A stretch of DNA of 64,000 nucleotides from Cupriavidus taiwanensis (GTDB taxonomy: Bacteria; Pseudomonadota; Gammaproteobacteria; Burkholderiales; Burkholderiaceae). Position numbers and translations under genes: made by a program. The notes beneath the pieces were generated by a model. It ran no database searches and had not been told where the DNA came from. It saw only the letters and a list, made by a program, of their open reading frames with translations. The stretch is taken from the NCBI RefSeq assembly GCF_900249755.1, contig NZ_LT976853.1, forward strand, positions 1,951,362 through 2,015,361. Direction: 5' to 3'. This document shows positions 8,885 through 20,403 of this stretch, piece after piece (the stretch's first letter is position 1; every line of letters starts with the position of its first letter).

Positions 8885-9604
8885 TCACTCCCCTGACAGG
8901 CGCCGCTCCATCGCTTCGACTTCGCGCCGTTCCAGGCGCTGCCGTGCCAGCTTGCGCCAGCTCTCGGCCAGCGGCGCCAGCGCGGCCATTTCCTCGAGCG
9001 CGGCATAGTCGAGCCGGTCGACATACAGCACCTGCAGCAGCCGCTGCAGCGACCATCCGGGACATGGCCGCGCCGCCAGTTCCAGCATATCGCCGGCCGC
9101 CACGTCGCCGGTTTTCAGCACGCGGTAGTACCAGCCGGTGCGCAGGCTCTGCTGCACGGCGCGCGACATGCCCGCATAGCCGAAGCGGTGGTTGAGCTTC
9201 CAGCACGGCTGGCGCGCCTGCGACACCTCCACCAGCGCCGTGCCCAGCCGGAAGCGGTCGCCGATGCAGACGTCCGCCTCGGTCAGGCCGGTGGTGCTCA
9301 GGTTCTCGCCGAAGGCGCCGGGCGTGTCGAGGACGCCGTCGCCAGACGCGCCGTACTCTTGCAGCGTCTGCCGCCACGCCGGGTAGTGGTCGAACGCGTA
9401 GTGATGCAGCGCCTTCTCCGGGCCGCCATGGTGGCGCGGATCGCCCTGCCCGTCGCCCTCCAGCCCGGTCGGGGTCACGCGGATGCGCGCGCGCGTTGCG
9501 GTCTTCTCTATGCCGCTGGGTACGCCCCTGGGGCCGAACGGACGCACGGCTCCGGTCAGCACCGCAGCGATCGGCACGCAGATGTCGGATACGGGCTGGC
9601 TCAT
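8885..9604 (-). CDS. MOSC domain protein, YiiM type
   Basis: A 239-residue MOSC-fold protein. MOSC domains occur in molybdenum-cofactor sulfurases and in YiiM/YuaD-type molybdoproteins that reduce N-hydroxylated compounds. The family block ARQPCWKLNHRFGYAGMSR contains the conserved Cys that binds the cofactor in YiiM relatives. GAFGENLSTTGL and VCIGDRFRLG are also typical. Its start overlaps the stop of the upstream amidotransferase gene by 4 bases (ATGA), so the two are translationally coupled. The specific substrate is unknown. Confidence 0.88.
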   Translation of the reverse strand: MSQPVSDICVPIAAVLTGAVRPFGPRGVPSGIEKTATRARIRVTPTGLEGDGQGDPRHHGGPEKALHHYAFDHYPAWRQTLQEYGASGDGVLDTPGAFGENLSTTGLTEADVCIGDRFRLGTALVEVSQARQPCWKLNHRFGYAGMSRAVQQSLRTGWYYRVLKTGDVAAGDMLELAARPCPGWSLQRLLQVLYVDRLDYAALEEMAALAPLAESWRKLARQRLERREVEAMERRLSGE

Positions 9605-10308
9605 AGTCCGGCTTGCTCCAGCCAGCGCGCGAACATGCGCTCCCCCGCCGCGGCCACGGTGGCGCCGGCTTGCGCGGTGCGCGCGCGGATGGTGCGCGGA
9701 TCGATGCCGGCCTTGGCCAGTTCGACGGTATGGCCGATCAGCCAGGCCTCGATATCGCGCGGCATGACCTCGGGATGGAACTGCAGCGCCAGCACCTGGT
9801 TGCCGATGGCATAGGCCTGGTTCGGTACCGCCGCAGTCGACGCCAGCAGCTGCGCGCCGCCGGGCAGGTCGAAGGTGTCGCCATGCCAGTGCAGGACTTC
9901 CCATTGGGCCGCTGCCAACTCGGCCAGCGCGGAATCGTGTCCGGCCGGCGTCGGCGTGATCGGTGCCCAGCCGATCTCGCGGGTGCCGGGGTAGACCCTG
10001 GCACCGGCAGCGCGCGCGATCAGCTGCGCGCCCAGGCAGACGCCGATGATCTTGCCGCCGCTGGCCAGGCGCTGGCGGATCAGCGCGATTTCCGACTCAA
10101 GCCACGGGTAGGCTTCGGTCTCGTAGACGCCGATGGGACCGCCGAGCACCAGCAGCAGGTCGGCCGGGTCGCTGGCGATGGGCGACAGGTCGTCGACCCC
10201 GGCCTGGAACACCCGCAGCGTGTGCCCGCGCGCGCGCAAGGCGTTGCCGATCACGCCTGCGTGTTCGAAGGCGACGTGCTGGATCACATGGGTGGTACGC
10301 GTGGTCAT
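9601..10308 (-). CDS. Class I glutamine amidotransferase-like protein
   Basis: A 235-residue stand-alone GATase1 domain. The nucleophile elbow GVCLGAQLIA supplies the catalytic Cys, and FHPEVMP supplies the His and Glu. The oxyanion-type LGGPIGVYE loop is also present. Such proteins (YfeJ/GuaA-like amidotransferases) release ammonia from glutamine or act as gamma-glutamyl hydrolases. It is the first gene of a two-gene unit with the MOSC protein. The acceptor partner is not identifiable. Confidence 0.87.
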   Translation of the reverse strand: MTTRTTHVIQHVAFEHAGVIGNALRARGHTLRVFQAGVDDLSPIASDPADLLLVLGGPIGVYETEAYPWLESEIALIRQRLASGGKIIGVCLGAQLIARAAGARVYPGTREIGWAPITPTPAGHDSALAELAAAQWEVLHWHGDTFDLPGGAQLLASTAAVPNQAYAIGNQVLALQFHPEVMPRDIEAWLIGHTVELAKAGIDPRTIRARTAQAGATVAAAGERMFARWLEQAGL

Positions 10309-10437
10309 CAGGGGCTCCTGCCAGGAGAAGGGAGAAGAAGGCCCTCATGTTAGCGTCTGTTGCCGCATCTCCGTCAAAACCCCGGCACGATATCGCCCAT
10401 TTGCGACCCTTCTCAGCCAGCCATGCCGCGCGCCGCG

Positions 10438-12894
10438 CTATTTTGTCGCAGGCGCCAGCACCAGGGCACGGGTAGCGTCTTGCGACGCCGCGGCCGAAGG
10501 CGGCATCGTGATGTACTCGACCGCCGCCCACTTGCCGGTCCAGTCGCGGTAGCGCGGCAGCAGCGCATTGCCTGACTGCCCGGTGGAATCCATGAAGCGC
10601 GACGCCGCCAGGTCGGACAGGTCATAGAGCGCGCGCACGCTGGCCGCGTGGGTGTTTTCGAACGGCGCCTTCTCGTCGCGCAGGTTGTGCCGGCCCACGT
10701 TGACGGTGTAGGTGTCGCCGCCGGTGGGCACGCGCAGGTTGAACAGCGGCGCCAGGTACGCGACCTTGCCGAACGGCTTGTGTTCGGCGCGCGCGGCGTG
10801 CGCCTCGCCCCAGCGCCAGTGCGCGGGGTCGTCGCCATAGCGGCGCGACAGGTCGGCGATGGCCTGGGTCCAGGCATCGGCCACGGCATCGTCGCAGCTC
10901 TCGGCCGGTGCCGTGTGCGGACGGTCGCACCAGAACGCGCCCAGCCGGCGCGGATCGCGCAGGATATTCAGCATGGGCTGCTGCACGTTGCGCTGCTCCC
11001 ACATGCGGGCAAAGATGGCTTCGCCGGTCTTCTCCTCGAACAGCCGGCGCGACAGCTCGCGCAGCCACGCGGTGACCACCAGCGGCTCGGCGCGGGCGGC
11101 GTCCATGGTGCCGTCCCACTGGCGCAAGGCCTGCAGCAAGGCGCGTTCGCGCGCCGGGCGCGCGGCGTCGCGGCTGAGCGGTGCGGCCAGCAGCAGCGGC
11201 AAGGCGTCGCGCACCGCCAGCGAGACCACGTCCTTCTGGATCGCGGCGAAGCTGTCCAGCGTATGCCTGGGCGTGGCCGCGAGCAGCGTGCGGATGCGGT
11301 CGAAGCGATACGGCACCGTCCACTCGCTGGTGATGAAGTACGGATAGTCGGGCGCGACGATGCGCTGGTTGGCCGTCACGATCACGCCGTCGGCGGGGTT
11401 GTACTGGTGCGGCAGCGCCTCGAACGGGATAAAGCCGGTCCAGTCGTAGCGCGCATCCCAGCCGGGGGCCGGCGCCAGTCCCTTGAGGTCGTTGTCGGCG
11501 CGGCGCAGCGGCACGCGGCCCGGCGCGTAGAAGCCGATATTGCCGTCGACGTCGGCATAGACGATGTTCTGCTGCGGCGAATGGAAATCGCGCAGCGCGG
11601 CGGTGAAGCTGTTCCAGTCGCGCGCCTGGTTCAGCCGCAGCCCGGCCTGGAAGGTGCGGTCGTCCGGACGCAGCGCGGTCCACTGGAACGCCACCACGTA
11701 TTGCGCGCCCAGCGGCGCGGCGGCGCTGGCGAGCGACTCGGCCACATCGGAAATCACTGGCCCGTGGCGCGTGCTGCGGACCTTCAGCGTCACGTCGGCG
11801 GCGCCCTTGACGCGGATGGTCTCGGTGCGGGTCTCGAACGCGGCCCAGCCCTGCGGCGTCTGGTACTGGGTGTCGTTGCCCGGGCGCACGCGCTCGATAT
11901 ACAGGTCCTGCACGTCCGGCGCGGTATTGGTCAGGCCCCAGGCAATGCGGTCGTTGTGGCCCAGCACCACCAGCGGCATGCCGGGCAGCGTGGCGCCGGC
12001 AACGTCCAGGCCCGGCGCGCTCAGCCGCGCGAAGTACCACAGCGCCGGCGCCTGCAGTCCCAGGTGCGGATCGTTGGCCAGCATCGGCTTGCCCGATTGC
12101 GTGTGCGCGCCGGACACCACCCAGTTGTTCGAGCCCATGCCCTCGACATAGCCCGGCGGCGCCTTGTCGCCGACGCTGGCCATCGCGCTCGCCAGCGGCG
12201 CCAGCTGCCGGTACAGGTGGCCGTAGTCCATGGTGCGTACCGGCTGCTCGCCCGGATACGGCGCCAGCAGTTCGCTGATGCGCGCCACCGGCAGCACCTG
12301 CGCCAGCCGCATGCGCAGCGTCTCCTGGGTCCAGTTGCCGCCCAGGTCCCACGCCATCATGGTCTGCCAGCCCAGCGTGTCGGCGGGTTCCCAGCGCTCG
12401 GGGCGGGTGCGCAGCAGCAGGAATTCGGGCGGCAGCGGACCCTTGCGCTGGTCGATCCAGGCATTGACGCCGTCGGCATAGGCCTGCAGCGCCGCGCGCG
12501 CTTCGGGCGAGGCCTGCGCGAGGATGGCCTCCGCGTTGCGCCGCACGCCCAGCGTGCGCAGGAACTTGTCGTTGTCGACGGCCGACGGGCCCAGGATTTC
12601 CGCGAGGCGGCCCGCGACGATGCGCTTGTTCATCTGCATCTGCCACAGCCGGTCCTGCGCGTGGACGTAGCCCAGCGCGAACCACGCATCGGCCTTGCTG
12701 GCGGCGCGGATATGCGGCACGCCATGGTTGTCGCGCACGACCGTGACCGGTGCGCCCAATCCCGCCAGCACTTCCTGGCCCGAAACCGGCGGCTGTGCCG
12801 CATGGCGATACCAGACCAACGCGCCCGCGGTGCCGGCCACCGCCAGCCCCAGCAGCACTGCCAGCCATCTGGTCAGCCGACCGAACCCGCGCAT
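10438..12894 (-). CDS. Penicillin acylase family (Ntn-hydrolase) protein
   Basis: An 818-residue precursor of the penicillin/cephalosporin/AHL acylase family. It hydrolyses amide bonds of acylated amines such as beta-lactams or acyl-homoserine lactones in the periplasm after autoprocessing into alpha and beta chains. An N-terminal hydrophobic segment (residues 9-28) acts as signal or anchor. The autocatalytic cleavage and nucleophile site is GMGSNNWVVSG, with Ser near residue 255. The start at 12894 is chosen over 12921 because a GGGGGAG Shine-Dalgarno sits six bases before it. It stands alone. Whether it degrades quorum signals (PvdQ/QuiP-like) cannot be decided from sequence. Confidence 0.9.
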   Translation of the reverse strand: MRGFGRLTRWLAVLLGLAVAGTAGALVWYRHAAQPPVSGQEVLAGLGAPVTVVRDNHGVPHIRAASKADAWFALGYVHAQDRLWQMQMNKRIVAGRLAEILGPSAVDNDKFLRTLGVRRNAEAILAQASPEARAALQAYADGVNAWIDQRKGPLPPEFLLLRTRPERWEPADTLGWQTMMAWDLGGNWTQETLRMRLAQVLPVARISELLAPYPGEQPVRTMDYGHLYRQLAPLASAMASVGDKAPPGYVEGMGSNNWVVSGAHTQSGKPMLANDPHLGLQAPALWYFARLSAPGLDVAGATLPGMPLVVLGHNDRIAWGLTNTAPDVQDLYIERVRPGNDTQYQTPQGWAAFETRTETIRVKGAADVTLKVRSTRHGPVISDVAESLASAAAPLGAQYVVAFQWTALRPDDRTFQAGLRLNQARDWNSFTAALRDFHSPQQNIVYADVDGNIGFYAPGRVPLRRADNDLKGLAPAPGWDARYDWTGFIPFEALPHQYNPADGVIVTANQRIVAPDYPYFITSEWTVPYRFDRIRTLLAATPRHTLDSFAAIQKDVVSLAVRDALPLLLAAPLSRDAARPARERALLQALRQWDGTMDAARAEPLVVTAWLRELSRRLFEEKTGEAIFARMWEQRNVQQPMLNILRDPRRLGAFWCDRPHTAPAESCDDAVADAWTQAIADLSRRYGDDPAHWRWGEAHAARAEHKPFGKVAYLAPLFNLRVPTGGDTYTVNVGRHNLRDEKAPFENTHAASVRALYDLSDLAASRFMDSTGQSGNALLPRYRDWTGKWAAVEYITMPPSAAASQDATRALVLAPATK

Positions 12895-12957
12895 CGTTGC
12901 TCCCCCTTTTGTCGTTGTCATGTCGTTTGGCGCATTATCCGCGTATTCCGCGCACGC

Positions 12958-12985
12958 AAAAATGCCCGGACCGGCCGGGCATTTT
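12958..12985 (-). terminator. Rho-independent terminator after aldehyde dehydrogenase
   Basis: An 11-bp stem AAAATGCCCGG (12959-12969) pairs with CCGGGCATTTT (12975-12985) around a 5-base loop. On the minus strand it ends in TTTTT just upstream of the penicillin acylase gene. The A/T flanks would also allow bidirectional function. Confidence 0.8.
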
Positions 12986-13017
12986 CCTCGCTGCTGTCCT
13001 GCTTGCGTGCGGTCCCG

Positions 13018-14451
13018 TCAGGCGGCGGGCTTCTTCAGCTGCAGCGACTTGTACTCGAGGAATTCCTCGAGCCCGTACTTGCCGGCTTCGCGCCCGTTGC
13101 CGGACTGCTTGTAGCCGCCGAACGGCGCCTGCATGTTGAACGGTCCGCCGTTGATATCGACCTGCCCGGTGCGGATGCGGCGCGCCACGCGGATCGCGCG
13201 CGCCTCGTCGCCGGACCAGACGCCGCCGCCCAGGCCATAGATGCTGTCGTTGGCAATGCGCACCGCGTCTTCCTCGGTGTCATAGCAGATGATCGACAGC
13301 ACCGGCCCGAAGATCTCTTCCTGCGCCACGGTCGCGCGCGGCTCGACATTGCCGAGCACGGTCGGCTTGACGTAGAAGCCCTTGTCCAGCCCTTCCGGGG
13401 TCTCGGGGCCGCCGGCCACCAGCTCGGCGCCCTCGTCCAGGCCGCGGCGGATATAGCCGGTCACGCGGTCCTTCTGCACGGCGGAGATCAGCGGGCCCAG
13501 CTTGCTGGTTTCCTGCAGCGGATCGCCCACGGTAAAGCCGGCGACCACCTTCTGCGCGATCGCCTTGACTTCGTCATAGCGGGCGCGCGGCACCAGCATG
13601 CGCGTGTGCGCCGAGCAGGTCTGTCCGGAATTCAGGAAGCAGGCGTTGATGGTGCCCTTCACCGCCGACGGCAGGTCGGCATCGTCCAGGATCACCGAGG
13701 CCGACTTGCCGCCCAGCTCCAGCGCGACGCGCTTGACGGTCTGCGCGGCCAGCTCGGACACGCGCTTGCCGGCGCGGGTAGAGCCGGTGAACGACACCAT
13801 GTCGACTTCCGGATGGCTGGCCAGCACCTCGCCCACCACCGGGCCATAGCCAGTCACCAGGTTAAACACGCCGGGCGGCAGCCCCGCGGCCTCGATCACC
13901 TCGGCCAGCACGAAGGCATTGAGCGGCGCCACCTCGGACGGCTTGAGCACCACGGTGCAGCCCGCGGCCAGCGCCGGCGCCACCTTCAGCGTGATCTGGT
14001 TGAGCGGGTAGTTCCACGGCGTGATCGCGCCGACCACGCCCACCGGCTCGCGCACCACCAGCGAATTGCCGACCTCTTCCTCGAAGCGGAACCCTTCGAC
14101 CAGCCTGGCGGCCTGGCCCCAGTTGTAGACCGGGCCGCCCACCTGGATCGCGCGCGCCAGCTTGATCGGCATGCCGACTTCGCCGGCGATCAGCTGGGCC
14201 AGTTCTTCGCTGCGCGCCTTCAGCCCTTCGGCGATCCTGGCGATATAGCCGGCGCGCACGGCCGGCGGCGTTGCCGACCAGCCGTCGAAGGCCGCGCGCG
14301 CCGCCTGGATGGCGTCTTCCGCGTCGCGGGCCGAGCCTTCGGGAATGGTCCCCATCACCGCTTCGGTGGCGGAATGGATGACGTCGATCTTGCCGGTGCC
14401 GTGGGGCGCAACCCACTTGCCGTTAATAAAGAGTTTGTCTCGTTGTTGCAT
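13018..14451 (-). CDS. NAD(P)-dependent aldehyde dehydrogenase family protein
   Basis: A 477-residue aldehyde dehydrogenase that oxidises an aldehyde to its acid with NAD(P). The general base is in [10 protein letters not shown] (Glu245) and the catalytic thiol is in NSGQTCSA (Cys279). [16 protein letters not shown] and [10 protein letters not shown] are also in place, and [25 protein letters not shown] ends the protein. The ATG at 14451 fits family length; upstream sequence holds a TACAAT -10 candidate (14517-14522, minus strand). It is divergent from the gene at 14673. Substrate cannot be assigned. Confidence 0.92.
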   Translation of the reverse strand: MQQRDKLFINGKWVAPHGTGKIDVIHSATEAVMGTIPEGSARDAEDAIQAARAAFDGWSATPPAVRAGYIARIAEGLKARSEELAQLIAGEVGMPIKLARAIQVGGPVYNWGQAARLVEGFRFEEEVGNSLVVREPVGVVGAITPWNYPLNQITLKVAPALAAGCTVVLKPSEVAPLNAFVLAEVIEAAGLPPGVFNLVTGYGPVVGEVLASHPEVDMVSFTGSTRAGKRVSELAAQTVKRVALELGGKSASVILDDADLPSAVKGTINACFLNSGQTCSAHTRMLVPRARYDEVKAIAQKVVAGFTVGDPLQETSKLGPLISAVQKDRVTGYIRRGLDEGAELVAGGPETPEGLDKGFYVKPTVLGNVEPRATVAQEEIFGPVLSIICYDTEEDAVRIANDSIYGLGGGVWSGDEARAIRVARRIRTGQVDINGGPFNMQAPFGGYKQSGNGREAGKYGLEEFLEYKSLQLKKPAA

Positions 14452-14672
14452 GGCCACAGTTCTCGGTTTGGTGAATTGGCGATTGCAATTTTTTGTTACT
14501 TTTATGGTGCAGGCACATTGTAGAGCGGATTCGGGCCTATGTTTTGGCGCTGCGGGATATGCCGCCGGCTGCGCCCGCGCCCGGCACAAGAATATGGCGA
14601 TAATCGGCCGCGGCTCGCGCACGGGATCCTCGCCACGATGGCCGCACATAACAAGACTAAGGGGGCGAGGGC

Positions 14673-15272
14673 ATGGTCGATCCGATCTACCGCAAGACGG
14701 AAGCCGGGCAGGACGAAATCCGCAGCCGCGCGCGCAAGCTGGACCACAAGCTGCGCGCGCTGCTGCTGTTGGTCAACGGCGAGCGCCGCGAGCAGGCATT
14801 GCTGGCGCAGGTGGCGGGCATGGGGCTTGGCGCCGAGGCCATGGCAACGCTGCTGGACCAGGGGCTGGTCGAAGCCGTCGCCGAGCCGGCGCAGGCGGCA
14901 GACCCGGCGGCGCAGCAGCCGGCGCACACCGCCCAGGCGGCCGCCGATACCAACCTGTTCTCCGTGTACGCGATGCGCCATGCGCCGGCCGCCGCGGCCG
15001 CGGCGCCGCCACATCCCGTCGCCGACGCCCACGACCCAGCGGAGGTGCAGGCGTACCAGCGCCTCTACCACTTCTACACCGACGTGATCGGGCAGCATCT
15101 CGGGCTGCGCGGCTACATGCTGCAGGTCAAGGTGGAGAAGGCCGCTGACCTGCCCGCGCTGATGGCGCTGCGCGAATCGCTGCACGCGGCGCTGCTCAAG
15201 GCCCGCGGAGAAATCACCGCCCGCGCCATCATCGCCCAGCTGGACCAGGTCCGCGACGGCAGCGGCGCCTGA
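14673..15272 (+). CDS. Conserved hypothetical protein with helical N- and C-terminal domains
   Basis: A 199-residue soluble protein I cannot name. The N-terminal 65 residues ([20 protein letters not shown] onward) look like a winged-helix-type domain with a heptad-like Leu pattern. An Ala/Pro/Gln-rich linker (about 70-120) leads to a compact C-terminal helical domain containing [20 protein letters not shown]. Codon use matches the neighbours. It resembles hypothetical, sometimes proline-rich, proteins of Ralstonia and Burkholderia. No catalytic motif is visible. It is followed by the hairpin at 15291 and is convergent with the ABC-F gene. Confidence 0.75.
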   Translation: MVDPIYRKTEAGQDEIRSRARKLDHKLRALLLLVNGERREQALLAQVAGMGLGAEAMATLLDQGLVEAVAEPAQAADPAAQQPAHTAQAAADTNLFSVYAMRHAPAAAAAAPPHPVADAHDPAEVQAYQRLYHFYTDVIGQHLGLRGYMLQVKVEKAADLPALMALRESLHAALLKARGEITARAIIAQLDQVRDGSGA

Positions 15273-15290
15273 CACACCCGCCCCGGCAGC

Positions 15291-15315
15291 AAAAAGGCCG
15301 CCCGGAGGCGGCCTT
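15291..15315 (-). terminator. Rho-independent terminator for the YbiT gene
   Basis: AAGGCCGCC (15294-15302) and GGCGGCCTT (15307-15315) form a 9-bp stem with a 4-base loop. Read on the minus strand it ends in TTTTT, directly after the ABC-F gene stop at 15341. Confidence 0.8.
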
Positions 15316-15340
15316 CAGCACGAAGCGGATGCGGCGGCGC

Positions 15341-16963
15341 TCAGCCGTCGATGCCCTGCGACTGCAGGTACTCGTCGTACGTGCCGAGGTAGTCGGTCAG
15401 CGTGCCGTCGGTGCGGATTTCGATCACGCGCGTGGCCAGCCCGCTGACGAATTCGCGGTCGTGCGAGACGAAGATCAGCGTGCCCTGGAACTTGTCCAGC
15501 GCGATCTGCATCGACTCGATCGATTCCATGTCCATGTGGTTGGTCGGCTCGTCCAGCGCCAGCACGTTATGGCGGCCCAGCATCAGCTTGCCCCAGATCA
15601 TGCGGCCCTTCTCGCCGCCGGACAGCACCTTGACATTCTTCCGGATGTCGTCGGCAGAGAACAGCAGGCGGCCCAGCGTGCCGCGCAGCGAGGTCTCGTC
15701 ATCGCCCGCCTGCGTCCACTGGCTCATCCAGTCCATCACGTCGCGGTCGTCGGGGAATTCTTCGTACGTGTCCTGCGGCATGTAGCCGACGTTGGCGTTC
15801 TCGGCCCACTTGACCGTGCCGCGGTCGACCTCGACGCCGCGCTGCACGCCGGTCTGCACCGCGCCGTTGAGCAGGCTGCGCAGCAGCGTGGTCTTGCCCG
15901 CGCCGTTCTCGCCGATGATGGCGACGCGCTCGCCAGCCTGGATCGCCAGCGACAGGTTGTCGATGATCTTGCGGTCGTAGGTCTTGGTGATGCCTTCGAC
16001 CTCGACCGCCAGGTTGTGCAGCTTCTTCTCGAACTCGAAGCGGATAAACGGGTTCTGGCGCGACGACGGCTTGATGTCCTCGACCTTGATCTTCTCGATC
16101 TGCTTGGCGCGCGAGGTCGCCTGGCGCGCCTTGGACTTGTTGGCCGAGAAGCGGCGCACGAAGTCCTGCAGCTCGCTGATGCGCTCCTTGGCGCGCGCGT
16201 TGGCGGCCACCTGGCGCTCGCGGGCCTGCATCGACGCTTCCATGTAGTCGTCGTAGTTGCCCGGGTAGACCTTGAGCGTGCCGTAGTCCATGTCGGCCAT
16301 GTGGGTGCAGACCGAGTTCAGGAAGTGGCGATCGTGGGAGATGATGATCATGGTGGAGTTGCGCTCGTTGAGCACGGTTTCCAGCCAGCGGATCGTGTTG
16401 ATGTCCAGGTTGTTGGTCGGTTCGTCCAGCAGCAGCACGTCCGGGTTCGAGAACAGTGCCTGCGCCAGCAGCACGCGCAGCTTCCAGCCGGGAGCGACGT
16501 CGCTCATCGGGCCCTGGTGCTGCGCGGTCGGGATGCCCACGCCCAGCAGCAGTTCGCCGGCGCGCGCCTCGGCGGTGTAGCCGTCGTACTCGGCGTACTT
16601 GGCCTCGAGCTCGGCGGCCTTCATGTAGTCTTCGTCGGTCGCTTCCGGGTTGGCGTAGATGGCGTCGCGCTCCTGCGCGGCGGCCCACATCTCGGTGTGG
16701 CCCATCATCACCACATCCAGCACGCGCATGTCTTCATAGGCGAACTGGTCCTGGCGCAGCTTGCCCAGGCGGATGCCCGGCTCCAGCATGACGTTGCCCG
16801 ACGACGGCTCGAGGTCGCCGCCCAGGATCTTCATGAAGGTGGACTTGCCGCAGCCGTTCGCGCCGATCAGGCCGTAGCGGTTGCCCTCGCCGAACTTGAC
16901 CGAGATATTCTCGAACAACGGCTTGGGGCCGAACTGCATGGTGATGTTTGCGGTAGAAAGCAC
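15341..16963 (-). CDS. ybiT: ABC-F ATPase YbiT
   Basis: A 540-residue soluble ABC-F translation factor with two ATPase domains and no membrane part. These proteins bind the ribosomal E site and relieve stalls. Walker A motifs are GANGCGKST (34-42) and GENGAGKTT (351-359). Walker B is [11 protein letters not shown] (177-187), with a matching [11 protein letters not shown] in the second domain. Signatures and a charged linker near 240-300 ([19 protein letters not shown]) are present. Near-identity of pattern with E. coli YbiT ([18 protein letters not shown]) fixes the subfamily over EttA or Uup. The start is a GTG at 16963, matching homologues that begin at [11 protein letters not shown]; a longer ATG form at 17050 is less likely. 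Confidence 0.93.
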   Translation of the reverse strand: MLSTANITMQFGPKPLFENISVKFGEGNRYGLIGANGCGKSTFMKILGGDLEPSSGNVMLEPGIRLGKLRQDQFAYEDMRVLDVVMMGHTEMWAAAQERDAIYANPEATDEDYMKAAELEAKYAEYDGYTAEARAGELLLGVGIPTAQHQGPMSDVAPGWKLRVLLAQALFSNPDVLLLDEPTNNLDINTIRWLETVLNERNSTMIIISHDRHFLNSVCTHMADMDYGTLKVYPGNYDDYMEASMQARERQVAANARAKERISELQDFVRRFSANKSKARQATSRAKQIEKIKVEDIKPSSRQNPFIRFEFEKKLHNLAVEVEGITKTYDRKIIDNLSLAIQAGERVAIIGENGAGKTTLLRSLLNGAVQTGVQRGVEVDRGTVKWAENANVGYMPQDTYEEFPDDRDVMDWMSQWTQAGDDETSLRGTLGRLLFSADDIRKNVKVLSGGEKGRMIWGKLMLGRHNVLALDEPTNHMDMESIESMQIALDKFQGTLIFVSHDREFVSGLATRVIEIRTDGTLTDYLGTYDEYLQSQGIDG

Positions 16964-17153
16964 GTCTTGAACCTTGTCTGGAGATGGTGGCGCCGCGGCG
17001 CGGGCCGGAACGATTCCGGCGGCCATGGCTGGCGTTGCGGCACGGGCCACGCCCGGTTCATGCGAGAACCCGGCAGGAAATCAGGAAATAACCGCGCATT
17101 CTATCATCCGGAGGCATTCCTTGCCGACCGGCGCGCGCGGCGCGATGGTTGGC

Positions 17154-18700
<1,547 letters not shown>

Positions 18701-19177
18701 TCAGTCCTGCGCCGGCAGCACCGCCGGGGCGCTGACCTCGGCCCAGCAGTTGGGCGTTTCGAACAGCACCAGCCGGGTCAGTTGCAGGTGGTGGCCGAAG
18801 CAGTCCTTGAACACCGGCGCCAGGATGTCGAAGGCCACCTGCGCCAGGTTCTCGACCGTCGGGATCGCGTCCAGCACCACGGTCTTGTGCCCTTCCATCG
18901 ATTGCAGGAAGTTCAGCAGCGCGGTGTCGCCGCGGTAGATCAGGAAGGCGTGGTCCCACTTGCTGACCAGGTGCTCGTTGGCCAGCGCCTTGATGTCGCC
19001 GAAGTCCAGGATCATGCCGTCGTCCGACGCGCCCTCGCGGTGCAGGACCTCGCCGGACAGCGTCAGGTCCAGCCGGTAGCGATGGCCGTGGATATTGCGG
19101 CACTGCCCGCAGTGGTTGGGGATGCGGTGGCCGGAGTCGAACTCCAGCCGGCGGGTGATGGAAACTTGTTTGCTCAT
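18701..19177 (-). CDS. queD: 6-carboxy-5,6,7,8-tetrahydropterin synthase QueD
   Basis: A 158-residue PTPS-fold enzyme of queuosine biosynthesis, making 6-carboxytetrahydropterin from dihydroneopterin triphosphate. Zinc ligands are His17 (FDSGHRI), His30 and His32 (NIHGHRY); the catalytic Cys is Cys26. SKWDHAFL and VLFETPNCWAEV complete the active site. The ATG at 19177 is the conserved start. It is downstream of queE on the same strand with 133 bases between, so both act in the preQ0 pathway. queC is not in the window. Confidence 0.93.
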   Translation of the reverse strand: MSKQVSITRRLEFDSGHRIPNHCGQCRNIHGHRYRLDLTLSGEVLHREGASDDGMILDFGDIKALANEHLVSKWDHAFLIYRGDTALLNFLQSMEGHKTVVLDAIPTVENLAQVAFDILAPVFKDCFGHHLQLTRLVLFETPNCWAEVSAPAVLPAQD

Positions 19178-19310
19178 GTGTACCGGCGCCGGTGCCGGCC
19201 GCCTGCGTTGAAGCGGACGCCGCGCGGGCGTCCGAAGCCTGTATTGTGGACTGAATTCGGTCCGTGATGCCGACCTCGCGCCCGCCAGGCGCGGCGCCGG
19301 CACTTGCCGC

Positions 19311-19946
19311 TCAGCGGATGCCCAGCAGCTTGTGGGTCTGCAGCGACAGCCGCCAGCGCGGGTGACGCTGGCAGAAGGCCACCGCGGCGGCGGTATTTTC
19401 CCGCGCCAGCGGGCCATCCATGGCCTGCACCAGGAAATGGCGGAAATCAAGCTTCTCGTATGCGGCGAAGTCCTGCCCGTCTTGCGGGATCACCACCTTC
19501 AGCTCGTCGCCGCGCGTGACCACCAGCTCCGCGCCCATCTTGGGGCTGACGCAAACCCAGTCGATGCCGGGCGGCACGGCGATGGTGCCGTTGGTCTCGA
19601 TCGCGATCTCGAAGCCCTGCGCATGCAGCGCGTCGATCAGCGGCGTATCGAGCTGCAGCAGCGGCTCGCCGCCGGTGCAGACCACCAGCGGCTTGCCGCC
19701 GGCGCCCTGCGGCCACTCCGACGCGACCACCGCCGCCAGCTCGGCGGCGCTGCGGTACTTGCCGCCGCGCGTGCCATCGGTGCCGACGAAATCCGTATCG
19801 CAGAACTGGCACACCGCGCTGGCGCGGTCCTGCTCGCGGCCGCTCCACAGGTTGCAGCCGGCAAAGCGGCAGAACACCGCGGCGCGGCCGGCGTTGGCGC
19901 CTTCGCCCTGCAGCGTATAGAAGATTTCCTTGACGGCGTAAGTCAT
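19311..19946 (-). CDS. queE: 7-carboxy-7-deazaguanine synthase QueE
   Basis: A 211-residue radical-SAM enzyme that contracts the ring of 6-carboxytetrahydropterin to 7-carboxy-7-deazaguanine. The cluster cysteines are Cys31, Cys46 and Cys49, a CX14CX2C spacing instead of the usual CX3CX2C, known from Burkholderia multivorans QueE. It also has FYTLQGEGANAGR at the N-terminus and TGGEPLLQ (91-98). The ATG at 19944-19946 has only a weak GAGAGA ribosome site. A long leader (about 260 bases) precedes it if the extended -10 at 20215 is used. Confidence 0.94.
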   Translation of the reverse strand: MTYAVKEIFYTLQGEGANAGRAAVFCRFAGCNLWSGREQDRASAVCQFCDTDFVGTDGTRGGKYRSAAELAAVVASEWPQGAGGKPLVVCTGGEPLLQLDTPLIDALHAQGFEIAIETNGTIAVPPGIDWVCVSPKMGAELVVTRGDELKVVIPQDGQDFAAYEKLDFRHFLVQAMDGPLARENTAAAVAFCQRHPRWRLSLQTHKLLGIR

Positions 19947-20022
19947 GCGTGGGGTCTCTCTCGGACCGTAAACAGCGGTTCGCAGCGATTCGGCAGCACC
20001 TTGCTGGCCGGGGTTCAATAAA

Positions 20023-20050
20023 GGGTGGGCAGGGCCGGGTGGGCAGGGCC
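20023..20050 (+). repeat. Two tandem copies of a 14-bp unit
   Basis: GGGTGGGCAGGGCC occurs twice with no spacer (20023-20036, 20037-20050) in the queE leader region. Its role is unknown; simple slippage is likely. Confidence 0.8.
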
Positions 20051-20214
20051 GGAGCCGGACCTCGCGCCGCGTGGTCGCATTGCAGCGTGGTCGCGCCCTC
20101 GATGTGGACCGAAACGTATCGATCGGGGCGGCGGTGCTGGCAGCGTGGGGCTGCCGGGTGGGGCTGTCCTGGCCTGTCGCAGGCTGCGCCCGGCACGGCG
20201 CCGGACGTGCCGCA

Positions 20215-20220
20215 AGTATA
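20215..20220 (-). promoter_or_regulatory. Extended -10 promoter candidate for queE-queD
   Basis: On the minus strand TGGTATACT matches the extended -10 consensus TGnTATAAT at five of six hexamer positions. No -35 is evident, which extended -10 promoters can tolerate. It would give queE a leader of about 260 bases. Confidence 0.4.
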
Positions 20221-20403
20221 CCAGAGGCCCCAGGGTTTCCGCTTGGCCGCTGGGGGCCGAAGGCCACCTGGCACAGGCGGGCCGCGCGCAGGGACCGGAT
20301 CGGACTTAGCTGCCGGACGCTGCACTGCTGGCCGGCATCCTGATTTAACATATCCGGCCATCGTCCCCCGCAATCCCGCCGCCCTGCCCTGCCCGCGCCC
20401 GAC

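Larger units (their letters stand above)
19947..20403. other. 457-bp divergent intergenic region upstream of queE
   Basis: No convincing gene. It holds a direct 14-bp tandem duplication (20023-20050) and an extended -10 promoter candidate for queE on the minus strand. I looked for a preQ1 riboswitch in the queE leader and did not recognise the conserved H-type pseudoknot pattern, but short preQ1 elements are easy to miss by eye. Confidence 0.5.

Noticed and set aside
10648..14523. A 1291-codon open frame on the plus strand
   Set aside because: It is antisense to the penicillin acylase and aldehyde dehydrogenase genes and arises from GC-rich codon bias. Its product is low-complexity Arg/Gly/His/Gln-rich sequence with no domain.
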